A DNA stretch of 64,000 bases from contig CANMVS010000015.1 of the NCBI GenBank assembly GCA_947501445.1, forward strand, positions 1 to 64,000, written 5' to 3'. The notes beneath the pieces were generated by a model. The model saw only the letters and a program-made list of their open reading frames with translations, was not told the origin of the DNA and searched no databases. The translations under genes were made by a program, and so were the position numbers. This DNA comes from an uncultured Rhizobiaceae group bacterium. Its GTDB lineage: Bacteria > Pseudomonadota > Alphaproteobacteria > Rhizobiales > Rhizobiaceae. Shown piece after piece: positions 53,158-61,141 of the stretch. Numbering within the stretch: position 1 is the stretch's first letter; the number at the start of each line of letters is the position of its first letter.

Positions 53158-54108
53158 ATGAGAAGACTTATTGGCTGTCTTTTGGCCGGTGTATTTGCGG
53201 TTGGTTCTGTTGTTGGGCTGACTGTCAGTGCACAGGCTGAGGGTGAGCGTTTTGTGCTTGTGAGCCATGCGCCGGATTCAGATTCGTGGTGGAACACGAT
53301 CAAGAACGGTCTGACCCTTGCGGGTGAGCATGTTGGTGCAACGGTTGAATACCGCAATCCACCCACAGGTGACATTGCCGATATGGCCCGTATCATTGAG
53401 CAGGCGGCTGCATCCAACCCGGACGGGATCATCACGACCCTTGCGGATGCTGATGTGCTGCGTGGCCCGATTGAAAATGCGGTTGCCAAGGGCATTCCGG
53501 TGATCATCATCAATTCAGGCACGCCTGAGCAGGCCGCCGATGTGGGCGCCCTTATGTATGTGGGCCAGCCTGAATATGATGCCGGTCTTGCAGCCGGTCA
53601 GCGGGCCAAGCGTGATGGCATTGGTTCTTTCCTTTGTGTGAACCATGTGGTGTCCAACCCGGTTGTTGGTGAGCGTTGTCGCGGTTTTGCCGACGGTCTT
53701 GGTGTTGAACTTGGCAGCTCCATGATTGACAGCGGTCAGGACCCGTCAGAAATCAAGAACAAGGTGAAAGCCTATCTTGCGGCCAATCCCACCACGGAAG
53801 CTGTTTTGACACTTGGACCGACATCTGCCGATCCAACGATTGAAGCACTGAAGGAAAACGGCATGGCCGGCAGCCTGTATTTTGGTACGTTTGACCTTGG
53901 CACCGAGATTGTCAAAGGGATTAAGGACGGCACCATCCAGTGGGGTATCGACCAGCAGCCTTTCCTGCAGGCCTATCTGCCGGTTGTGGTTCTTGCCAAC
54001 TATAAGCGTTATGGCGTGTTGCCAGGCAACAACATCAACTCCGGTCCGGGTTTTGTGACCAAGGATGCGCTTGGCAAGGTTGAAGAATTTGCCGGTGAAT
54101 ACCGCTAG
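53158..54108 (+). CDS. CUT2 ABC transporter substrate-binding protein, probable inositol
   Basis: Periplasmic binding protein of 316 aa (peripla_BP_4 type). Signal peptide about residues 1-27 (cleavage after AQA). The mature start RFVLVSHAPDSDSWWNTIKNG is typical of this class, with ISNSGTPE-like IIINSGTPEQ near 118 and TFDLGTEIVKGI near 244. GGAGGAGAATTGAG precedes the ATG. Control by the LacI operator that also sits in front of iolD makes inositol the best ligand guess, analogous to IbpA/IatA systems; ribose-type sugars are not excluded. Confidence 0.9.
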   Translation: MRRLIGCLLAGVFAVGSVVGLTVSAQAEGERFVLVSHAPDSDSWWNTIKNGLTLAGEHVGATVEYRNPPTGDIADMARIIEQAAASNPDGIITTLADADVLRGPIENAVAKGIPVIIINSGTPEQAADVGALMYVGQPEYDAGLAAGQRAKRDGIGSFLCVNHVVSNPVVGERCRGFADGLGVELGSSMIDSGQDPSEIKNKVKAYLAANPTTEAVLTLGPTSADPTIEALKENGMAGSLYFGTFDLGTEIVKGIKDGTIQWGIDQQPFLQAYLPVVVLANYKRYGVLPGNNINSGPGFVTKDALGKVEEFAGEYR

Positions 54109-54147
54109 GCTTTTAAAAGCCCATTGAGGGCCAATTGAAGGCTCTTT

Positions 54148-54168
54148 GCCCGGCTGTTATGGCCGGGC
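54148..54168 (+). promoter_or_regulatory. Hairpin after the inositol binding-protein gene
   Basis: GCCCGGC (54148-54154) pairs perfectly with GCCGGGC (54162-54168) around a 7-nt loop, 39 nt after the stop. No T-run follows. It is the third case in this window of a stem directly after a binding-protein gene and before the permease. Confidence 0.55.
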
Positions 54169-54381
54169 CATGAATAAGTTGGCTGTAGCCTTTGGTCACA
54201 GTCAGCGTTGCGAGGGCTGCAAGGATTGTTGATTGGGGTTTGCAGCCATCGCATTTATGATTTGCATTGATAATTGCCAAAAGCGTTGCAGGACACGTGA
54301 CGTGTTGTCCCGAGGGAAACGTTTGATGGCTTTGTTTTTCCATTGATAGCGCATCTGTAGGGGTGCACAGCGGAGGCTGAT

Positions 54382-55533
54382 ATGTCGCAAGCCGACACGC
54401 AAACGGGTTCGCCGAACGGTGGCCCTCCTGAAGAGGATGTTGATGAACGCATTCGTGAGGTCTCATCCTTGCGCAAGGCGCTGGTCCGACCGGAACTGGG
54501 TTCGATCTGCGGTGCTGTTCTTGTCTTTGTGTTTTTCTTTCTGATCGCACGCGATTCAGGCATGTTCTCGCCGGAAGGCATTTTGAACTGGAGCGTTGTC
54601 TCGGCGCAGTTTGCGATTATCGCAGTGGGTGCCTGCCTGCTGATGATTGCCGGCGAGTTTGACCTGTCTGTGGGCTCGATGATCGGCTTTTCCGGGATCA
54701 TCATTGCGCTGTTCTCGGTGACGCTTGGCTATCCGATGTGGCTGGCCATCATCATCGCCTTTGTGGTCGCCATGGGGATTGGCTGGCTGAATGGTTATCT
54801 GGTCATTCGTACCGGCCTGCCTTCCTTCATCGTGACACTGGCCTTTTTGTATATCCTGCGCGGCCTGACGATCTTCATCGCCATCAAGACCACCAACAAG
54901 ACGATCATTGGTGGTGTGCGTGATGCGGCTGAGGGAGACTGGCTGGCAGCCGTGTTTGGCGGCAAGATCTTCAAGGGCCTGTTTGTATGGCTCGGTGATC
55001 AGGGGATCATCTCGACCTTTGTGGCTGGCAACAGGGCCGGTGAACCGGTGGTCGATGGTATTCCGATGCTGATTGTCTGGGCGATCGGTCTTGTCATCTT
55101 CGGCCATATTCTTTTAACCCGCACACGGTTTGGCAACTGGATCTTTGCTGCCGGCGGTGATGCACAGGCTGCCCGCTATACCGGTGTGCCGGTGAACCGG
55201 GTGAAGATCCTGATGTTCATGTTCACCGCGTTCTGTGCGACGGTCTTTGCGACCTGTCAGGTGATCGAGTTTGGTTCTGCTGCGGCAGACCGTGGATTGC
55301 TGAAGGAGTTTGAGGCGATCATCTCGGTGGTGATTGGCGGTGCCTTGCTGACCGGGGGCTATGGTTCGGTTGTCGGGGCTGCTCTTGGGGCGCTTATCTT
55401 TGGTGTTGTGCAGCAGGGTCTGTTCTTTGCCGGGGTTGAGAGTTCGCTGTTCCGAGTGTTCCTGGGTGTTATCCTGCTGCTTGCAGTGATCCTGAACACC
55501 TATATCCGCCGTACGATAACAGGGGAGCGGTGA
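54382..55533 (+). CDS. CUT2 ABC transporter permease, probable inositol
   Basis: Inner-membrane subunit of 383 aa. After a charged cytoplasmic N-terminus of about 40 residues there are eight or more hydrophobic segments. Conserved regions are IAGEFDLSVGSMIGFSGI near residue 91, GLPSFIVTLAFLYILRGLT near 148, and FAAGGDAQAARYTGVPVNRVK near 255, all RbsC-family features. GGAGG lies nine nt before the ATG. It is separated from the binding-protein gene by 273 nt containing the hairpin at 54148, and from the ATPase by 1 nt. Confidence 0.92.
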   Translation: MSQADTQTGSPNGGPPEEDVDERIREVSSLRKALVRPELGSICGAVLVFVFFFLIARDSGMFSPEGILNWSVVSAQFAIIAVGACLLMIAGEFDLSVGSMIGFSGIIIALFSVTLGYPMWLAIIIAFVVAMGIGWLNGYLVIRTGLPSFIVTLAFLYILRGLTIFIAIKTTNKTIIGGVRDAAEGDWLAAVFGGKIFKGLFVWLGDQGIISTFVAGNRAGEPVVDGIPMLIVWAIGLVIFGHILLTRTRFGNWIFAAGGDAQAARYTGVPVNRVKILMFMFTAFCATVFATCQVIEFGSAAADRGLLKEFEAIISVVIGGALLTGGYGSVVGAALGALIFGVVQQGLFFAGVESSLFRVFLGVILLLAVILNTYIRRTITGER

Positions 55534-55534
55534 T

Positions 55535-56314
55535 ATGAGTACGCCACTGATTGAACTTGTTGATATCGAGAAGCACTTTGGTTCCGTCATTGCCTTGAAC
55601 GGGGTGAGTGTGTCGGTCAATGCGGGTGAGTGCCATTGCCTTCTTGGCGATAATGGTGCTGGCAAATCAACCTTCATCAAGACAATGGCCGGTGTGCATC
55701 AGCCGACACGCGGCAAGATCATGCTTGATGGCAAGCAGGTTGTGTTCTCGACCGCCCGTCATGCGATTGATGCCGGCATTGCGACGGTCTATCAGGACCT
55801 TGCGATGATCCCGCTGATGTCTGTGACGCGCAACTTCTGGATGGGACGTGAGCCGATCCGCAAGGTTGGTCCGCTGCGTTTGATTGACTTTGAGCATGCG
55901 AACCAGGTGACAATGGATGAGATGGCCCGCATGGGCATTCGCCTGCGTGAGCCGGGGCAGGCTGTTGGCACCTTGTCGGGTGGTGAGCGTCAGACGGTTG
56001 CGATTGCACGTTCGGTGTATTTTGGTGCGAAGGTGCTGATCCTGGATGAGCCGACATCAGCGCTGGGTGTGCGTCAGACCTCGAATGTGCTGGCGACGAT
56101 CGACAAGGTGCGCAAGAAGGGCATTGGCGTTGTGTTCATCTCGCACAATGTGCGCCATGCGATGGCTGTCGGGGACCGGTTTACCGTGCTCAACCGTGGC
56201 CAGACACTGGGCACGGCAAAGCGCGGCGAGATCAAACCTGAAGAACTGCAGGAACTCATGGCAGGCGGACAGGAACTGGCAACGCTGGAAGGATCCCTCG
56301 GCGGAACCGTATAG
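55535..56314 (+). CDS. CUT2 ABC transporter ATP-binding protein, single-domain, probable inositol
   Basis: A 259-aa ATPase with one ABC domain: Walker A GDNGAGKST at about residues 38-46, signature LSGGE at about 148-152 (an E in place of the usual Q), Walker B VLILDEP near 168, and H-loop in ISHNV near 205. As with the xylose ATPase in this window, it is half the length of classical RbsA-type proteins. RBS GGGGAGCGG precedes the ATG. A strong terminator follows 30 nt after the stop. Confidence 0.92.
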   Translation: MSTPLIELVDIEKHFGSVIALNGVSVSVNAGECHCLLGDNGAGKSTFIKTMAGVHQPTRGKIMLDGKQVVFSTARHAIDAGIATVYQDLAMIPLMSVTRNFWMGREPIRKVGPLRLIDFEHANQVTMDEMARMGIRLREPGQAVGTLSGGERQTVAIARSVYFGAKVLILDEPTSALGVRQTSNVLATIDKVRKKGIGVVFISHNVRHAMAVGDRFTVLNRGQTLGTAKRGEIKPEELQELMAGGQELATLEGSLGGTV

Positions 56315-56344
56315 CGGGGGTTTCCGTCTGAATTCAAGTTGTAG

Positions 56345-56374
56345 AAAGGGCCGTGTTACAGCGGCCCTTTTTGT
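56345..56374 (+). terminator. Rho-independent terminator of the inositol transporter operon
   Basis: A 9-bp stem, AAAGGGCCG (56345-56353) with CGGCCCTTT (56362-56370), an 8-nt loop, and a T-run that continues past the stem. Confidence 0.88.
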
Positions 56375-56640
56375 GTTTGCGCTGCACAATATTTGGTCGC
56401 CACGCACATATTGCATGCATTGCCCCCAATGGATCGCGGTACGCCGGACTTCATAAAGACTGCAGTTCTTTGACCTGTGTCAAAAATTCGAATTGGCACG
56501 GATATTGCTGATCATGATGCAGGTCCAGAGGGGACCATAACCAGGCATTCGCCAAAGAGTGCCGGACTGTCGGGCGGTCAAAACGTCTATGAGGATTGAT
56601 CGCCCGACAGCAAATGCAGACCCGGCAGCGGCCTTTGTCA
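56375..56640. other. Intergenic region between the transporter terminator and pcaQ
   Basis: No supported open frame. It contains the inverted repeat at 56567-56610 listed separately. The two flanking operons converge here. Confidence 0.45.
56567..56610 (-). repeat. Long inverted repeat downstream of pcaQ
   Basis: CTGTCGGGCG (56567-56576) pairs perfectly with CGCCCGACAG (56601-56610). After one wobble position the stem extends by TCA/TGA to 14 bp with a 16-nt loop. It is 31 nt beyond the pcaQ stop and lacks a T-tract, so it may be a stabilising 3' stem or a palindromic repeat unit. Confidence 0.5.
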
Positions 56641-57564
56641 TCACCTTTGCATGTCGGCGACAATTTTTCTCAGGATATCCGCAAAGTAAGCACTGGCCGG
56701 GCTGAGCTTCGTCTGTGCTCTCGTATTCAGCCCGACGGAACCCAACGTTGAATCGGTGTCTACCGGCAGGGTTGTGAACTCACCACTGTCAATTTCCGTC
56801 GATACAACCCCGCGTGAGATGATCCAGATTGCCTCGTGATGCCGGACAAAGGAACGACCAAATGAATCGGATACGGTCTCGACAATTTTTTGCGGCTCTG
56901 TAATGCCCTGTTCTATGAACAAACGGTCGACAAACGGACGGATTATCGATTGCCGTGTTGGCACAAGAACGGGAAAATCATCCAGCGCATTAACAGCAAA
57001 CTGCCTGTTACCGGCAAGAGGATGGCTTCTGTGTACGGCAAATATAACCTTATCGCGGTACAAAGGCTCGAAAATCAGCCCCTGCATCGTTTCAGGTGCC
57101 GGTAAACGACCCATCACCAGATCGAGTTCTCCCAGTCGCAACTGATCCAGCAATGCTCTGTTTTCGCCTGTAATGATTTTGAGACGATTGCGCATTCCTG
57201 ATTTCAGATAGCTGGCCACGGCCTGTGGAATTATCGTGGTCGATACGGTGGGCAATGCGCCCAGTTTCACCTTTGGGCCATCTGCAATATTCAGCTCTGT
57301 CAGTGCATTGATACCGTTTCTTGCCGCCGCCAGACTGCTGCCCGCATGGCGCAGGAAAATGTCGCCGTAACTGGAGATGCGAATGCCACGTCCTTCTCTT
57401 TCAATCAGGGGCTTGCCGCAGATGTCCTCCAGTTCACGGATTGTGCGTGTGACAGCCGGTTGCGTGAGATTAAGACTTTCAGCAGCACGGCTGACACTCT
57501 TTTGACGCGCAACCTCGACAAAGGTTTCCAGATGCCGCAATTTTATTCTACGCAGTAAATTCAT
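56641..57564 (-). CDS. pcaQ: LysR-family activator of protocatechuate genes
   Basis: A 307-aa LysR regulator. The N-terminal RIKLRHLETFVEVARQKSVS and TQPAVTRTIRELED segments (about residues 5-48) match PcaQ proteins of rhizobia. The effector domain begins near 90 with PKVKLGALPTVSTTIIP. Divergence from pcaCHG is the standard PcaQ arrangement; PcaQ activates pca genes with beta-carboxymuconate as co-inducer. The start at 57564 aligns with homologues; the in-frame ATG at 57606 is an alternative. Candidate binding sequences in the 100-nt promoter are weak (see 57592-57620). Confidence 0.9.
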   Translation of the reverse strand: MNLLRRIKLRHLETFVEVARQKSVSRAAESLNLTQPAVTRTIRELEDICGKPLIEREGRGIRISSYGDIFLRHAGSSLAAARNGINALTELNIADGPKVKLGALPTVSTTIIPQAVASYLKSGMRNRLKIITGENRALLDQLRLGELDLVMGRLPAPETMQGLIFEPLYRDKVIFAVHRSHPLAGNRQFAVNALDDFPVLVPTRQSIIRPFVDRLFIEQGITEPQKIVETVSDSFGRSFVRHHEAIWIISRGVVSTEIDSGEFTTLPVDTDSTLGSVGLNTRAQTKLSPASAYFADILRKIVADMQR

Positions 57565-57591
57565 ATCATTTTCGCTATTCTTAACGGTGAT

Positions 57592-57620
57592 ATATTCATT
57601 ATTCATCTCTGAAGAAATAT
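57592..57620. promoter_or_regulatory. Possible PcaQ binding region
   Basis: TTCATCTCTGAA (57602-57613) is a small dyad centred inside ATATT (57592-57596) and AATAT (57616-57620), a T-N11-A-like arrangement in the pcaQ/pcaC promoter. It does not match the published ATAACC-N4-GGTTAA site closely. Confidence 0.3.
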
Positions 57621-57664
57621 GTAAACCTGTCGAGTATGATAAGCGCGCACGTGGGAAATGGCGG

Positions 57665-58132
57665 ATGAATGATAGTAAAACTGACCTGACGCTCCAGGCG
57701 CATGACAATTCAGAACCGGATGTTACGCCACAATCTGATCGCCGCGAAACAGGCATGAAGGTGCGCCGCCAGGTGCTTGGGAATGCACATGTTGATCGCG
57801 CAGAAGCAGCAAAAACCGGCTTTGATGCGCCTTTTCAGGAAATGATTGTAGAGGCCGCATGGGGGCACGTATGGTCTCGGCCTCAGTGGACCCTGCGTGA
57901 ACGATCCATTGTAACGATTGCGTTGCTCGCGGCATTGGGGCACGACGATGAGGTTGCCATGCATGTGCGTGCAACCGCCAATACCGGAGCAAGCCGGGAT
58001 GACATATGCGAGGCACTTATGCATGTTGCCATCTATGCCGGTGTACCGGCAGCCAACCATGCTATAAAAATTGTGAAGGAAACCTTTGCACAAATGGATG
58101 CAAATTCTGATGGAGGGCCTCACCATGGATAA
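57665..58132 (+). CDS. pcaC: 4-carboxymuconolactone decarboxylase
   Basis: Converts 4-carboxymuconolactone to beta-ketoadipate enol-lactone and CO2. The 155-aa protein has the AhpD-like CMD domain: [20 protein letters not shown] (about residues 54-73), [21 protein letters not shown]-type core near 85, and [20 protein letters not shown] near 115. The N-terminal 30 residues are a polar extension. ATG 57665 is preceded by a purine-rich GGGAAATGGCGG; an upstream frame to 57587 has no support. It overlaps pcaH by 8 nt. Confidence 0.94.
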   Translation: MNDSKTDLTLQAHDNSEPDVTPQSDRRETGMKVRRQVLGNAHVDRAEAAKTGFDAPFQEMIVEAAWGHVWSRPQWTLRERSIVTIALLAALGHDDEVAMHVRATANTGASRDDICEALMHVAIYAGVPAANHAIKIVKETFAQMDANSDGGPHHG

Positions 58133-58865
58133 TGCCAAACCGGAAACCGGCGCCTTTTATCCGCGTGATCGAAACTGGCATCCCAAAGCCTTTACACCCG
58201 ATTACAAGACGAGCGTGCTGCGCTCTCCGCAAAAGGCGCTTCTGTCGCTTTCAGGCACGACAAGTGAAATCACCGGGCCGGTTTTTGGCCACGAGATACT
58301 GGGTGAAAAGGACAATGACCTTATTCACAATTTTGCGGCACCGGGTGAAAGTGCAATCGGTCAGCGGATCATTGTACACGGCCGGGTTCTGGATGAGCGC
58401 GGCATAGGGGTCGCTGGTGTTCTTCTGGAGTTCTGGCAGGCCAACGCCGGCGGCCGTTACCGTCACAAGAAAGAAGGCTACATTGGAGCGCTTGACCCGA
58501 ACTTTGGCGGATGCGGACGTGCGATTACCGATGAGAACGGCTACTATTTTTTCAGAACTGTGAAACCGGGGCCCTATCCATGGCCCAACGGCGTGAATGA
58601 CTGGCGGCCCGCGCATATCCACTTTTCGCTATTCGGCCACGGATTTGCGCAGCGACTGATCACCCAGATGTATTTCGAAGGGGACCCCCTCATTGCGCTA
58701 TGTCCCATCGTTCGCACAATCAGCGATCAGGCAGCGATTGATCAGCTTGTGGCGCCGCTGGATATGGCCAATACGATACCGATGGATGCCCGGGCCTATA
58801 AATTTGACATGGTGCTGCGCGGACGCCGTTCAACAATGTTTGAAAACCGCATGGAGGGTAATTAG
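58125..58865 (+). CDS. pcaH: Protocatechuate 3,4-dioxygenase beta subunit
   Basis: Iron(III) intradiol dioxygenase subunit of 246 aa that opens the protocatechuate ring together with PcaG. The family pattern [20 protein letters not shown] lies at about residues 87-106. Iron ligands are visible as the Tyr in [11 protein letters not shown] (about 110-120), a Tyr in [10 protein letters not shown] (about 149-158) and the two His of [10 protein letters not shown] (about 165-174). GGAGG precedes ATG 58125. Its stop directly abuts the pcaG start. Confidence 0.96.
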   Translation: MDNAKPETGAFYPRDRNWHPKAFTPDYKTSVLRSPQKALLSLSGTTSEITGPVFGHEILGEKDNDLIHNFAAPGESAIGQRIIVHGRVLDERGIGVAGVLLEFWQANAGGRYRHKKEGYIGALDPNFGGCGRAITDENGYYFFRTVKPGPYPWPNGVNDWRPAHIHFSLFGHGFAQRLITQMYFEGDPLIALCPIVRTISDQAAIDQLVAPLDMANTIPMDARAYKFDMVLRGRRSTMFENRMEGN

Positions 58866-59480
58866 TTGGTACAGCCACTTGCCTTGTTGAAAGAGAGTCC
58901 TTCACAGACTGCGGGGCCGTATGTTCACATCGGATGCGTTCCAAATTTTTCTGGAATACCGGGCGTTTATGAGCAGGATCTTGGTCGGTCGATGACCAAC
59001 GATAAAACGCTCGGCGAGTGCATTGCCATTGAGGGACGCGTGCTTGATGGCACGGGAACACCGTTGAAAGACGCACTATTGGAAATTTGGCAGGCAGATC
59101 ACAAAGGCCTCTACAACAGCCCGTCCGAGACCAGGGGTAGTGCAGACCCGAATTTTTCCGGCTGGGGGCGTCAGCCAACCCATATGGATAGTGGAATTTA
59201 CCGGTTTGAAACCATCAAACCCGGTCGTGTGCCCTTCACGGATGGCCGCTTGCAGGCGCCGCATATTTCATTTTGGATCGTTGCGCGCGGGATCAATCTT
59301 GGCCTCAATACCCGGATGTATTTTGCTGACGAAGAAGAAGCCAACACGGCAGACCCGGTGCTCAATCGGATTGAACATCAGGTGCGGGTGCCGACTTTAT
59401 TGGCGCAGCGTACCGGCGATGCCTATCGTTTCGACATCCATCTGCAGGGTGAATTCGAGACAATATTCTTTGACATTTAA
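58866..59480 (+). CDS. pcaG: Protocatechuate 3,4-dioxygenase alpha subunit
   Basis: Structural subunit of 204 aa, paralogous to PcaH but without the iron ligands. It opens with the family motif SPSQTAGPYVHIG (about residues 11-23), has IEGRVLDGTGTPLKDALLEIWQ at about 58-79, and the FSGWGRQPT segment near 98. The start is TTG, the base after the pcaH stop, with GGAGGG nine nt upstream. Tight packing with pcaH fits the 1:1 subunit ratio. Confidence 0.95.
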   Translation: MVQPLALLKESPSQTAGPYVHIGCVPNFSGIPGVYEQDLGRSMTNDKTLGECIAIEGRVLDGTGTPLKDALLEIWQADHKGLYNSPSETRGSADPNFSGWGRQPTHMDSGIYRFETIKPGRVPFTDGRLQAPHISFWIVARGINLGLNTRMYFADEEEANTADPVLNRIEHQVRVPTLLAQRTGDAYRFDIHLQGEFETIFFDI

Positions 59481-59492
59481 GGACGCAGCTTC

Positions 59493-60347
59493 ATGGCAAA
59501 ATTCCAAACGCTTCAACAGGCTGTTGCGGACAATCTCAAGGATGGCGACAGTGTCGCCTTTGAAGGTTTCACCCACCTTATTCCCCATGCAGCCGCCCAT
59601 GAGGTCATTCGCCAGGGTCGCAAGGACCTGACCTTGATACGGATGACTCCGGATGTCGTCTATGATCAGATAATTGGCATGGGGCTGGCCAAAAAACTCA
59701 TATTTTCCTACGCAGGAAACCCCGGCGTTGGGCTGTTACGCCGCGTGCGTGACGCGGTGGAAAATCAATGGCCGCAGCCGCTTGAACTCGAAGAGCACAG
59801 CCATGCGGCCATGGCAAATGCCTATGAGGCGGGAGCTGCCGGGCTGCCCTGCGCCATTTTCAGGGGATATCTTGGGGCAGAACTTGCCAGGGTTAATCCG
59901 CGGATCAAGACCATTGAGTGTCCGTTTACCGGTGAAACTCTGGCAGCGGTGCCGGCATTGCGTCCTGATGTGACATTCATTCATGCGCAAAAAGCCGATC
60001 GCAAGGGCAATGTGCTGATAGAAGGCATACTCGGGGTTCAAAAGGAGGCCGTTCTTGCCGCTCATCGCTCTGTCATTACCTTCGAAGAGCTTGTCGACGA
60101 TCTGGACAGCCATCCCAATGCCTGCATTCTTCCCCACTGGACCATGAGTGCCCTATGCCAGGTTCCAGGCGGGGCACATCCTTCCTATGCCAGTGGCTAC
60201 TATACGCGGGACAATTCCAACTATCTTGCCTGGGATCGCGTCGCTGCTGATCGCGCAACGTTTCTGGCGTGGATGAAGGATAACGTACTGGAAGCGTCAC
60301 CGGATGATTTTGCCTCCCGTGTCAGTGCATTGAGGACAGCAGCATGA
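59493..60347 (+). CDS. pcaI: 3-oxoadipate CoA-transferase subunit A
   Basis: Alpha subunit (284 aa) of the enzyme that moves CoA from succinyl-CoA to 3-oxoadipate. Family I CoA-transferase features are VAFEGFTHLIPHAAAHEVIR near residue 22 and NPGVGLLRRVRD near 75. The PFTGETLAAVPALRPDVTFIHAQKAD region, split by position, is near 147-172. It is the longer form seen in alphaproteobacteria and actinobacteria. Coupled to pcaJ by an ATGA overlap. Confidence 0.92.
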   Translation: MAKFQTLQQAVADNLKDGDSVAFEGFTHLIPHAAAHEVIRQGRKDLTLIRMTPDVVYDQIIGMGLAKKLIFSYAGNPGVGLLRRVRDAVENQWPQPLELEEHSHAAMANAYEAGAAGLPCAIFRGYLGAELARVNPRIKTIECPFTGETLAAVPALRPDVTFIHAQKADRKGNVLIEGILGVQKEAVLAAHRSVITFEELVDDLDSHPNACILPHWTMSALCQVPGGAHPSYASGYYTRDNSNYLAWDRVAADRATFLAWMKDNVLEASPDDFASRVSALRTAA

Positions 60348-61141
60348 GCCAGCAGGATTTTACACCTGATGAAATGATGACCATTGCAGCGTCGCGTGCG
60401 TTGAAGAATGATGATGTTTGTTTTGTCGGCATCGGTGCCCCATCGGCTGCCTGCAATGTGGCGCGGCTGACGCATGCACCGGATATCACCCTGATATACG
60501 AAAGCGGTACCATCGGCACGGCTCCTGACGTGCTGCCTTTGTCGATTGGTGACGGTGAACTATGCGATACGGCGGTAACGACCGTATCGGTACCGGAAAT
60601 GTTTCGCTACTGGCTCCAGGGTGGTCGGGTGACCATCGGATTTCTGGGAGCGGCACAACTGGATCGCTTCGGCAATATCAATACAACTGTCATCGGTGAA
60701 TATGACAGTCCCAAAACGCGGCTGCCCGGCGGCGGCGGTGCACCGGAAATTGCCTCCTTGTCGGGTGAAATCTATATCACCATGAAACAGTCCCTTAGAG
60801 GGATGGTCGACAAGATTGATTTTTTTACCTCGTTTGGCCATGGCGAGGGGGGTGACCATCGTCAAAGACTTGGTATGACGACGCGCGGTCCAACGATGTT
60901 GATTACCGATCTGGCCATCTGGCGTCCGGATTCTGAAACCAAGTCCTTTCAGGTTGTTTCCCTGCATCCGGGCGTTACCCGTGAAGCGGTTCAGGCAACC
61001 TGCGGCTGGCAAGTCGAATTTGCGGATCGGGTGGATGAAACACCTGCGCCGAGCGAACTTGAACTCGATACACTTCGCGCGCTCAAGGCGCGCACCAAGG
61101 CCGCCCATGAGCGGACAGAAAACAAGGGAGAGGCTGCATAA
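60344..61141 (+). CDS. pcaJ: 3-oxoadipate CoA-transferase subunit B
   Basis: Beta subunit (265 aa). The catalytic Glu is expected in IYESGTIGTAP (about residues 50-60), with VGIGAPSAACNVARLTHAPD preceding it. LPGGGGAPEIASLS near 127 is the conserved glycine-rich loop. It overlaps pcaI by 4 nt and shares one base with the pcaF start (TAATG), so pcaI-pcaJ-pcaF are translated in series. Confidence 0.92.
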   Translation: MSQQDFTPDEMMTIAASRALKNDDVCFVGIGAPSAACNVARLTHAPDITLIYESGTIGTAPDVLPLSIGDGELCDTAVTTVSVPEMFRYWLQGGRVTIGFLGAAQLDRFGNINTTVIGEYDSPKTRLPGGGGAPEIASLSGEIYITMKQSLRGMVDKIDFFTSFGHGEGGDHRQRLGMTTRGPTMLITDLAIWRPDSETKSFQVVSLHPGVTREAVQATCGWQVEFADRVDETPAPSELELDTLRALKARTKAAHERTENKGEAA

